From the NCBI GenBank assembly GCA_025869365.1, contig JAOZVV010000078.1, positions 1 through 54,067 on the forward strand: a stretch of 54,067 nucleotides of DNA, given 5' to 3'. Below the pieces are notes generated by a model. It saw nothing but the letters and a program-made list of their open reading frames with translations, was not told the origin of the DNA and did not search any database. Source of the DNA: Pseudonocardia sp. (lineage in GTDB: Bacteria > Actinomycetota > Actinomycetes > Mycobacteriales > Pseudonocardiaceae). This document shows, piece after piece, positions 44,206-51,728 of the stretch; within the stretch, counting starts at the first letter, position 1, and every line of letters begins with the position of its first letter. The translations under genes were made by a program, and so were the position numbers.

Positions 44206-46203
44206 TCACGGTCCCGGCGCCCCCGAGGACGGCGGCGGCGACGCCGCCCGAACGGGCGTCGCGACCCTGGATCCGTCGGTCGACGGGGCGCCGCCGGACG
44301 GTGCCCGGCCGGCCGACCCGGGCGCCGGGTTCCGGGCGGGCGCCTGCGTGTTCTGGGCCGGCGGGTTCTGGGCCGGCGGGGCTTGAGCGGGCGGGGCCTG
44401 CGCCGACGGGTTCTGGGCCGGCGGAGCCTGCGCGGGCGGCGCCTGGGCCGGTGGGGCCTGTCCCGGCGGGTTCTGGGCCGGCGGGTTCTGGGCCGGCGGG
44501 TTCTGGGCGGGCGGGTTCTGCGCCGGCGGGTTCTGGGCGATCTGCCCCGGGGTCCCGGCATCCGGATCCCGGTCCTGAGGTCCGGGGATCGGGGCACCGG
44601 AGCCCTGTGGGCCGGAGTTCTGTGCCCCGGGGTTCGGGGTGCCGCCTGCCGGCGGGTTCCGGTCCGCCCGGCCCGCGCCGGGCACCGGCGAGGTCGTCCC
44701 GGCCCTGGGGGTGACGTTCGTAGCCCCGTCGAACGAGGTTCGGCCACCCGACGTGCCCGCCGGGCCCCCGTCCGCGGGGGCGGGTTCGCTCACCGCGACC
44801 GGCGAGGTGGCGGTCGGGGTGGTGGTCGGGACAGCCGTGCTGCTCGTGCTGCCGAGGTCCGCCTCCGACCCGGTTCCGAGGGGCCGCTCCCGGGGCCAGG
44901 CGGCGACGATGCCGGTCAGGCCGAGCACCACCAGCAGCGCCGACGCGCCGATCAGCACACCCGTCCGCCGACGCCGGGCCCCGCTGCCGTCGCCGTACTC
45001 CCAGGCCGGGTCCGCCCCCGACAGGCTGGTCACCACCGGTGCGACGTACGGGGCGGGTTCGGCCGACGGCGGTACGGCCGGGAGGTCGTCCCCGTCCCAG
45101 GGCGGGGTGACCGCCGCCGGCGCCGGCGGCGCCGGTCCCGCGGCGATCGAGGTGACCGCGTCCGCGTTCGCGGCGGTCGCGCCCGCCGCGAGGATGTGCG
45201 CGGCCGTGCCCCGGTCGCCGTCCCGGGCGGGGTCCCCGCCCGCTTCGGCGCGGCCGGGCAGGATCGCCAGCACCGCGCCCGTCGCGGCAGCGTGCTCCGG
45301 GTCCGGGTGCAGCCGCACCGGGCACCCGATCGCCTCCGCGACGACCGCCGCCACCAGCGGGATCCGCGCGGACCCACCCACCAGCAGGACCTCGGTGACG
45401 GAGACGCCGGACGCGTCCACGACCCGCGCGAGCAGGGCCGCCGCGGCGTCGACGAGCGGTCGCGCCAGCGCCTCGAACGTCCTCCGGTCGACCCACAGCG
45501 CGTCGTGGCGCGGCGGCGGATAGCCGATCTCGACGGCCGGTTCGGTGGACAGCCGAACCTTCGCCACGGCGCAGGCCCGCACCACGGCGGGGTCCAGGTC
45601 CGGGTCGGCGGCGGGGACGAGCCGCTGCGCCAGCAGCCGGTCCAGCTCCGCGCCCGCCGCCCCGGCCCGCTCGGCCGCGAGCACGTCCCCCGCCGCGTCG
45701 ACGACCGCCGCGGTGCAGTGGCTCTCACCGAGGTCGAGGACGGCGAGCGGCCCGTCGGGGTGCCCGCCCGTCAGCACGACCGCATGCGGCGTGGACACGA
45801 ACGCCACGGCCAGCCCGAAGCCCTCCAGCGCCGCCTCGAGCAGCGACACGGTGTGCCGGCTCCACGACGGCGGAGCGCTGAGCGCGATCCCCTCCGGCTG
45901 CCCGCCCTCGCGCTCGGCCACCCGGTCGACGAGCCGGCGCACCAGAACCGCGCACAGCGTCTCCGCGGCCCACGAGCGCCCGGCGACCAGCAGCGGCCCG
46001 GGGATCCCCACCCGGCCGGTGAACCCGCGTGCCTCACGGGCCGGATCGCCGGCGCCGCCGGGCACCATCGCCCCGTCCGCGTTCAGCGAGAGGACCGAGG
46101 ACAGCGCGTAGACGGTGAACTCCGGGAGACCGTCGGGCTCGGCACGGCAGACGACGGCGACGGTGCGCGTCGCACCGAGATCGAGCCCGAGCCGGTAGCC
46201 CAT
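44206..46203 (-). CDS. membrane-anchored Hsp70-like ATPase with proline-rich tail
   Basis: 665 residues from ATG 46203. Residues 1-317 form an Hsp70/actin-type ATPase domain: [14 protein letters not shown] (phosphate 1), [16 protein letters not shown] (phosphate 2), [16 protein letters not shown] (adenosine). There is no Hsp70 substrate-binding domain. Instead a Pro/Ala linker leads to one transmembrane helix (~415-436) and an outer tail (~440-665) rich in Pro, Asn and Gln, with about a dozen [10 protein letters not shown] pentapeptides. The ATPase faces the cytoplasm and the tail the cell wall. Such proteins are recurrent in Pseudonocardiales; their role is unknown, and no HAIR box is visible here. 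Confidence 0.85.
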   Translation of the reverse strand: MGYRLGLDLGATRTVAVVCRAEPDGLPEFTVYALSSVLSLNADGAMVPGGAGDPAREARGFTGRVGIPGPLLVAGRSWAAETLCAVLVRRLVDRVAEREGGQPEGIALSAPPSWSRHTVSLLEAALEGFGLAVAFVSTPHAVVLTGGHPDGPLAVLDLGESHCTAAVVDAAGDVLAAERAGAAGAELDRLLAQRLVPAADPDLDPAVVRACAVAKVRLSTEPAVEIGYPPPRHDALWVDRRTFEALARPLVDAAAALLARVVDASGVSVTEVLLVGGSARIPLVAAVVAEAIGCPVRLHPDPEHAAATGAVLAILPGRAEAGGDPARDGDRGTAAHILAAGATAANADAVTSIAAGPAPPAPAAVTPPWDGDDLPAVPPSAEPAPYVAPVVTSLSGADPAWEYGDGSGARRRRTGVLIGASALLVVLGLTGIVAAWPRERPLGTGSEADLGSTSSTAVPTTTPTATSPVAVSEPAPADGGPAGTSGGRTSFDGATNVTPRAGTTSPVPGAGRADRNPPAGGTPNPGAQNSGPQGSGAPIPGPQDRDPDAGTPGQIAQNPPAQNPPAQNPPAQNPPAQNPPGQAPPAQAPPAQAPPAQNPSAQAPPAQAPPAQNPPAQNTQAPARNPAPGSAGRAPSGGAPSTDGSRVATPVRAASPPPSSGAPGP
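44350..44538. repeat. 15-bp repeat array encoding [10 protein letters not shown] pentapeptides
   Basis: About a dozen units of GTTCTGGGCCGGCGG and close variants run through the 3' part of the Hsp70-like gene and encode Pro-Pro-Ala-Gln-Asn or Pro-Pro-Ala-Gln-Ala. The array can change length in multiples of five residues. Confidence 0.85.
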
Positions 46204-46415
46204 CCCACCCCCCTGCCGTGCGGACCGACGCCGCGAATCGCGGAAGGGTCCCTCCGGGAGGATCGGGACCCGCTGGGCCCCGGTGAACCGCCCGCGCCGG
46301 GGAACACCCGAAGGTGGGTCATCCCTCCGTGCCGCCCGGAGGGGGGCAGTGGGGGTTGCACCTGAGCTCATGCAGCACTGATGCCAGAATCCTTCCCGAT
46401 GCCACCGGAGAACTC

Positions 46416-47072
46416 GTGACACCGCCGGACCCGACCGTCCTCGGGGAGGCCTGGTGCGTCGTCCTCGCGGGCGGCCGGGCCACGCGGTTCGGCAAGCCGA
46501 AACAGTTCGAGCCCGTCGGCGGGATCCGGATGATCGACCGGACCGTCGCGGCCGCGCGCCGGACCTGCGACCGGATCGCGCTCGTCCTCCCCGAGGGGGT
46601 CGAGTGGGACGGGGACCGCGTCGACGCGCTGGCCGTGGGCGGCGACCACCAGTCGGACTCGATGCGCGCGGCCCTCGCCGTGATCCCGGAGGACGCCGGG
46701 ATCATCCTCGCCTCGGACCCGGCGCACCCACTCGCGTCGGACCGGCTGTTCCTCGACGTGCTCGCGGCCGTGCGGGCGGGCGCGGACGGGGCGGTCCCGG
46801 TGGTGCCGCTGCTGGAGATCGTCCAGCGCGTCGTCGACGGTGTGGTCCGGGAGTCCCTGCCCAAGGAGAACCTCGTCATCACCCAGGCGCCGCACGCGTT
46901 CCGCGCGTCGGTGCTGCGGAAGGTCCACGAGAGCAAGCCGAAGCCGGTGGAGAACTCGAGCCTGCTCGTCGAGCAGGGCTACACGGTGGTGACGGTCCCC
47001 GGGGACCCGGGGAACCTGCACGTCACGACCCCGGAGGACCTCGGGATCGTGCACAGGCTCACAGGGCTGTGA
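46416..47072 (+). CDS. IspD-like nucleotidyltransferase (cytidylyltransferase family)
   Basis: 218 residues from GTG 46416. The N-terminal nucleotide-binding loop is VVLAGGRATRFGKPKQFEPVGG; later motifs are VGGDHQSDSMRAAL, DPAHPLASDRLF and VENSSLLVEQGYTVVTVPGDPGNLHVTTPEDLGIV, matching the IspD/TarI family that makes CDP-alditols. The pathway enzyme IspF is not adjacent. Its neighbour makes CDP-glucose-like compounds, so it may be a sugar or alditol-phosphate cytidylyltransferase (TarI-like) rather than the MEP pathway enzyme. It starts about 210 bp from the divergent Hsp70-like gene. Confidence 0.8.
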   Translation: MTPPDPTVLGEAWCVVLAGGRATRFGKPKQFEPVGGIRMIDRTVAAARRTCDRIALVLPEGVEWDGDRVDALAVGGDHQSDSMRAALAVIPEDAGIILASDPAHPLASDRLFLDVLAAVRAGADGAVPVVPLLEIVQRVVDGVVRESLPKENLVITQAPHAFRASVLRKVHESKPKPVENSSLLVEQGYTVVTVPGDPGNLHVTTPEDLGIVHRLTGL

Positions 47073-47158
47073 TCTTGCTGTGATCGGCTGACCCGCACTA
47101 CACAGTCCGCATTCACCTGCTCGGGCGAACGGACGACACCGAACGAGATCGGAGCGAC

Positions 47159-47974
47159 ATGAACCAGGACACACCGGTGGTGATCCTCTGCGGAGGACAG
47201 GGGACCCGCATCCGGGAGGTCAGCGAGCGCCTCCCGAAGGGCATGGTCGAGATCGGCGGCCGCCCGGTGCTCTGGCACATCATGAAGCTCTACAGCCACT
47301 ACGGCTACCGCCGTTTCATCCTCTGCCTGGGCTACAAGGGCTGGGAGATCAAGCAGTTCTTCCTGGACTACCGCTCGCACCTGTCGGACTTCACGATCTC
47401 CCTCGCCCAGGGCGAGCACGAGCCGACCTTCACCAACGGCATCGCGGACGAGAACTGGGAGATCACCTTCGCCGAGACGGGCCTCGAGGCCGGCACCGGT
47501 GCCCGGCTCAAGCGCATCAGGCAGTACATCGACACCCCCCAGTTCATGATGACCTACGGGGACGGCGTCAGTGACGTCGCGATCGACAAGCTGGTCAAGG
47601 CCCACGAGGAGGCCGGCCGCATCGGCACGGTCACCGCGGTCCACCCCACGTCGAAGTTCGGTGAGATGAACGTCGACGGCGACCAGGTGGTCGAGTTCAA
47701 CGAGAAGCCCACCCAGGTCACCGGCTGGGTCAGCGGCGGGTACTTCGTCTTCGAGAAGTCCTTCCTCGACGACTACCTCGACGACCGCGAGGACAACTTC
47801 CTCGAGGACGGCCCGCTCGGCGAGCTCGCCCGGGACAAGCAGCTCACCGTGAACAGGCACGAGGGCTTCTGGGCCGCGATGGACACCTTCAAGGACTACG
47901 AGACCCTGAACAAGATCTGGGCCGGCGGGAACCCCCCGTGGCGGCTGTGGGAGGACGAGACCCGCAGCTGGTGA
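47159..47974 (+). CDS. glucose-1-phosphate cytidylyltransferase-like protein
   Basis: 271 residues. Sugar nucleotidyltransferase: VVILCGGQGTRIREVSERLPKGMVEIGGRPVLWHIMKLYSHYG (the GGxGTR and PKxMVEI motifs), MMTYGDGVSDV, and GWVSGGYFVFE. These match RfbF-type enzymes that make CDP-glucose for deoxysugar synthesis. The gene follows the IspD-like gene by 86 bp. CDP-glucose dehydratase and epimerase genes, which would complete a CDP-sugar pathway, are not in the window. Confidence 0.85.
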   Translation: MNQDTPVVILCGGQGTRIREVSERLPKGMVEIGGRPVLWHIMKLYSHYGYRRFILCLGYKGWEIKQFFLDYRSHLSDFTISLAQGEHEPTFTNGIADENWEITFAETGLEAGTGARLKRIRQYIDTPQFMMTYGDGVSDVAIDKLVKAHEEAGRIGTVTAVHPTSKFGEMNVDGDQVVEFNEKPTQVTGWVSGGYFVFEKSFLDDYLDDREDNFLEDGPLGELARDKQLTVNRHEGFWAAMDTFKDYETLNKIWAGGNPPWRLWEDETRSW

Positions 47975-47986
47975 GCGGCGGCCTCC

Positions 47987-49129
47987 TCAGCGAGGTGGCC
48001 CCACCGGGTCCGTCGAGGTGTCCGTGGACCGGCCGGAGGTGCCGAGCAGCATCTGCCACTCCGGGTGCTCGACGACGTCCGGCACGCTCTCGACCTCGCG
48101 TTCCTCCGCGAGGAGGTCCACCGCCTGCTCCGCCTCGGAACGCTCGCCGCGGTGCACGGTCCGAGCCAGCACCGGCCAGGACTCCCCGCCGATGATCCCG
48201 TTGGGCTCCTCCGCCTCGGTCCGCTCCTGGAAGCGGCGCACGGTGGTGGCCATCCCGGGGGAGTAGGTGCCGTCGGCCTCGACGTCGTGGCCGGCGTCGC
48301 GCAGGAGGTGCTGGACGGCCAGGACCGTCGTCCCGCTGTCCCCGGGGCGCACCAGGGGCCACGACGCCTTGCGCGTCTCCTCGCCCTCCAGGCGCTGCCC
48401 GAGGACGCCCGCGACCTCACCGCGCAGCCGCGGCAGCATCCCGTAGAGCCGGTCCCCGGGGCAGATCGTGTTCTTGAAGTCCCGGTGGCCGTAGAGCTCC
48501 GTGGGCCGGATGCCGTACTGCGCGCAGATGCGGGCGCAGGTGTCCCGGAGCGCGTTCCAGAGGGCGGGCGGCGGGTCGACGTCGATGTAGATGCCCTCGT
48601 TCTCGATCCCGACGGCGACGACGTTCTGCCCGGTGCAGTGCGCGCCCTCGACCTGCTGGCGGCCCGCGTTCAGCAGCTCCAGGCTGCGGTGGCGGCCCTC
48701 CAGCACGAAGCCGCCCCGGCTGATCGTGAAGTGCTGCCCCGTGTCCAGCCAGCCCCGGGCGTCCATGTGGTAGTTCTGGATCGACCTGGCCAGCGCGTCC
48801 GCCGCGCCCCGGCTGGTGTTCGCCTGGTTCGGGGACGCGGTGTGGTGCACCAGGATCTTCACGGGGCGCTGGTTCCAGACGGGCACCACCCGGCTGTTCG
48901 GCCGGGCGCCCCAGCCTGCACACGGGACGATGTCCGGCCCGGCCTCGGTGAGCGCACCGGTCCCGGAGGCCGCCGCGGTCCCGGCCGCCGCCGTTCCCTG
49001 GTTGAGCAGCGACAGGCCCCCGACCGCGAGCCCGCCCGCCATCAGCCGCCTGCGGGACAGCCCTCGCCCCGGTGCCCGACCCGATCCCTGACTCAACGCT
49101 GCCCCCAGCTCGTCCAGGTGACACCCCAC
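47987..49129 (-). CDS. Tat-exported N-acetylmuramoyl-L-alanine amidase
   Basis: 380 residues. A twin-arginine signal ([21 protein letters not shown]) begins at residue ~23, and the cleavage region follows near AAAGTAAA. The PGRP/Amidase_2 domain (~75-240) has zinc-ligand His residues in [11 protein letters not shown] and [16 protein letters not shown] peptidoglycan-binding domain follows (~265-320, [29 protein letters not shown]). It cleaves the bond between muramic acid and L-Ala in peptidoglycan outside the cell. It is convergent with the RfbF-like gene (12-bp gap). Confidence 0.88.
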   Translation of the reverse strand: MGCHLDELGAALSQGSGRAPGRGLSRRRLMAGGLAVGGLSLLNQGTAAAGTAAASGTGALTEAGPDIVPCAGWGARPNSRVVPVWNQRPVKILVHHTASPNQANTSRGAADALARSIQNYHMDARGWLDTGQHFTISRGGFVLEGRHRSLELLNAGRQQVEGAHCTGQNVVAVGIENEGIYIDVDPPPALWNALRDTCARICAQYGIRPTELYGHRDFKNTICPGDRLYGMLPRLRGEVAGVLGQRLEGEETRKASWPLVRPGDSGTTVLAVQHLLRDAGHDVEADGTYSPGMATTVRRFQERTEAEEPNGIIGGESWPVLARTVHRGERSEAEQAVDLLAEEREVESVPDVVEHPEWQMLLGTSGRSTDTSTDPVGPPR

Positions 49130-49238
49130 GCGTCACAACGACCTCATCAGGACCATGCGAACCCTCGCTCACACACGCACCGTGCACAAGATCGGAGCCC
49201 GAAGGTGTGATCACCGGTTCAGGTCCTGCTTGCTCTTG

Positions 49239-49252
49239 TTACTGACGAGTAA
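49239..49252. promoter_or_regulatory. inverted repeat TTACT-N4-AGTAA upstream of fadE5
   Basis: TTACTGACGAGTAA, a 14-bp inverted repeat with a 4-base centre. It overlaps a TAATAT element (49250-49255) that could be the -10 box, so a bound repressor would block the promoter. It is 101 bp from the fadE5 start and resembles the site upstream of etfD. Confidence 0.7.
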
Positions 49253-49267
49253 TATCGTGGGCATCAG

Positions 49268-49281
49268 TTACCGGCCGGTAG
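49268..49281. promoter_or_regulatory. second inverted repeat TTACC...GGTAG upstream of fadE5
   Basis: TTACCGGCCGGTAG, containing a perfect 12-bp palindrome, lies 29 bp centre-to-centre (about three helical turns) from the first. Both fit TTACYGRCSRGTAR, so two regulator dimers could bind the same face of the DNA. Confidence 0.6.
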
Positions 49282-49352
49282 GAACAGGGTGGCCGGACGG
49301 TGTACGACGCTCGGCCCGCGAGGGCAGACGACGAATCCGGGTGGAGAGACCG

Positions 49353-51176
49353 ATGGGCCACTTCAAGAGCAACCTGCGAGACCTCGAGTTCAACCTCTTC
49401 GAGGTCTTCCGCGTCCAGGACGGGTTCGACGCCGACGGCGTCGACCTCGACACCGCCCGGGGCGTCCTGAAAGAGCTGAACGTCGTCGCGACGGGTCCGC
49501 TGGCCGAGTCCTTCGCCGACGCGGACCGCAACCCGCCCGTGTTCGACCCCCGGACCCATTCGGTGACGTTGCCGCAGTCGCTCAAGGACGCCTACAAGGT
49601 GCTCTGGGACGGCGAGTGGTGGCGCCTCTCGGTGCCGGACGAGCTGGGCGGCTACGGCATCCCGGCGACGGTGCAGTGGGCCGCCGCGGAGCTCATCCTC
49701 GGCTCCAACCCCGCCGCGTTCATGTACATGGCCGGGCCGAACTTCGCCGCCGTCGTGCACCGCAACGGGACCGCGCAGCAGAAGCGCTGGGCCGAGATCA
49801 TGATCGAGCGCGCGTGGGGCGCCACGATGGTGCTCACCGAGCCGGACGCCGGTTCGGACGTGGGCGCGGGCCGCACCAGGGCCGTCCTGCAGGAGGACGG
49901 CAGCTGGCACCTCGACGGCGTCAAGCGCTTCATCACCTCGGCCGAGCAGGACCTGACCGAGAACATCATGCACCTGGTGCTGGCCCGTCCCGAGGGTCCC
50001 GGCATCGAGGCGCGGCCCGGCACGAAGGGCCTCTCGCTCTTCCTGGTGCCCAAGTTCCACTTCGACCCCGAGACCGGTGAGCCGGGCGAGCGCAACGGCG
50101 CCTTCGTGACAGGGGTCGAGCACAAGATGGGCCTCAAGGCCTCGACGACGTGCGAGCTCACCTTCGGTGCGCACGGCACCCCCGCCGTCGGCTGGCTGCT
50201 CGGCGACGTGCACGACGGCATCGCGCAGATGTTCCAGGTCATCGAGTACGCGCGGATGATGGTGGGCACCAAGGCGATCGGCACGCTGTCCGCCGGCTAC
50301 CTCACCGCGCTGGACTACGCCAAGGAGCGCGTCCAGGGCGCGGACCTGACCCGCATGCTGGACAAGACGGCGCCGCGCGTGCCGATCACGCACCACCCGG
50401 ACGTGCGGCGGATCCTCATGCTGCAGAAGGCCTACGCCGAGGGTCTGCGCGCCCTCTACACCTACACCGCGACCTTCCAGGACCGGATCCGCCGGGGCGG
50501 GGACACCGCGCTCGCCGAGAAGGTGAACGACCTGCTCCTGCCGGTCGTCAAGGGTGTCGGCTCGGAGCGCGCCACCGAGATGCTGCTGCTGTCCCTGCAG
50601 ACCCTGGGCGGCTCCGGCTACCTCCAGGACTACCCGATCGAGCAGTACATCCGGGACGCGAAGATCGACTCGCTCTACGAGGGCACCACGGCGATCCAGT
50701 CCCTGGACTTCCTCTTCCGCAAGATCGTGCGGGACAACGGCCAGGCGCTGGCGCACGTCGCGGGCGAGATCCGGTCCTTCCTGGAGAACGAGACCGGCAA
50801 CGGCCGGCTCAAGGAGGAACGGGCGCTGCTCGCCCGCGCCCTCGGCGACGTGCAGGGCATGCTCGGCACCCTCACGGGCTTCCTCCAGCGGGCCGGCGAG
50901 GACCCGAACGCCCTGTACAAGGTCGGCCAGCACACCGTCCGGTTGCTGATGGCGGTCGGCGACCTGCTCGTCGGCTGGCTCCTGCTCCGCCAGGCGGACG
51001 TGGCCCAGAGCGCGCTCGCGGGCGAGGTCACGGCGAAGGACGAGGCCTTCTACCAGGGCAAGATCGGTGCGGCGAGCTTCTTCGCCAAGACCGTCCTGCC
51101 CCGCCTCACCGGCGAGCGCAAGATCGTCGAGAACGCGGACGACGCCCTGATGGAGCTGCCCGTCGCCGCCTTCTAG
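49353..51176 (+). CDS. fadE5: acyl-CoA dehydrogenase (FadE5-like)
   Basis: 607 residues, the length of mycobacterial FadE5 rather than of ordinary (~380-residue) acyl-CoA dehydrogenases. It starts [22 protein letters not shown]-binding motifs are [22 protein letters not shown] and [14 protein letters not shown], and the catalytic region is [38 protein letters not shown]. The last ~150 residues form an extra C-terminal domain. It oxidises acyl-CoA to enoyl-CoA and passes electrons to ETF, the substrate of the EtfD encoded at 31.4 kb. Two shared operator-like repeats lie upstream. Confidence 0.92.
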   Translation: MGHFKSNLRDLEFNLFEVFRVQDGFDADGVDLDTARGVLKELNVVATGPLAESFADADRNPPVFDPRTHSVTLPQSLKDAYKVLWDGEWWRLSVPDELGGYGIPATVQWAAAELILGSNPAAFMYMAGPNFAAVVHRNGTAQQKRWAEIMIERAWGATMVLTEPDAGSDVGAGRTRAVLQEDGSWHLDGVKRFITSAEQDLTENIMHLVLARPEGPGIEARPGTKGLSLFLVPKFHFDPETGEPGERNGAFVTGVEHKMGLKASTTCELTFGAHGTPAVGWLLGDVHDGIAQMFQVIEYARMMVGTKAIGTLSAGYLTALDYAKERVQGADLTRMLDKTAPRVPITHHPDVRRILMLQKAYAEGLRALYTYTATFQDRIRRGGDTALAEKVNDLLLPVVKGVGSERATEMLLLSLQTLGGSGYLQDYPIEQYIRDAKIDSLYEGTTAIQSLDFLFRKIVRDNGQALAHVAGEIRSFLENETGNGRLKEERALLARALGDVQGMLGTLTGFLQRAGEDPNALYKVGQHTVRLLMAVGDLLVGWLLLRQADVAQSALAGEVTAKDEAFYQGKIGAASFFAKTVLPRLTGERKIVENADDALMELPVAAF

Positions 51177-51191
51177 CCGCGCGTCCGGTGC

Positions 51192-51617
51192 CTAGCCGCT
51201 GATGTAGGACGCCAGCTGCTCGCGCTCGATCTCGAGCGCGTCGATCCGGGCCTTCACGAGGTCCCCGATGCTGACGATGCCGCGGAGCTCCCCGTCGACG
51301 ACCACCGGCAGGTGCCGAACCCGCCGGTTGGTCATGACGCGGGCGAGGTCCGCGGCACTGTCGTTCGGGGAGCAGGTGACCAGGTCCGTCGTCATGATCT
51401 CGACGACGGCCGCCTCCAGCAGTGCGGCGCCGCGCTCGTGGAGGCGGCGGACGACGTCCCGCTCGGAGGCCATCCCGACCAGGACCCCGTCCCGGACCAC
51501 CGGCAGCGCCCCGTAGTTGCCCTCGGCGAGCAGGGCGAGCAGCTCGCTCACCAGCGCATCCGGTCCCACCGTCGTGACCGCCGCGCCCTTGCGCCGTAGT
51601 ACGTCGGCAATCCGCAT
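51192..51617 (-). CDS. CBS-domain protein
   Basis: 141 residues comprising a tandem CBS pair (~10-65 and ~75-130): ALVSELLALLAEGNYGALPVVRDGVLVGMASERDVVRRL and VTCSPNDSAADLARVMTNRRVRHLPVVVDGELRGIVSIGDLVKARI. CBS pairs bind adenine nucleotides such as AMP or SAM. There is no attached catalytic or membrane domain. It may act as a stand-alone energy or redox sensor. It is convergent with fadE5 (15-bp gap). Confidence 0.9.
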   Translation of the reverse strand: MRIADVLRRKGAAVTTVGPDALVSELLALLAEGNYGALPVVRDGVLVGMASERDVVRRLHERGAALLEAAVVEIMTTDLVTCSPNDSAADLARVMTNRRVRHLPVVVDGELRGIVSIGDLVKARIDALEIEREQLASYISG

Positions 51618-51728
51618 CGTGCCCCCGATCGTCGTTGATCACAGTGTCGCTACGAGGGTACGAAGTGTGAGCCCGGTCTCGCGACCGCTGGTGGGATGGT
51701 TCGCGCTTTCAGCGGGGTCCGGGTCCGC

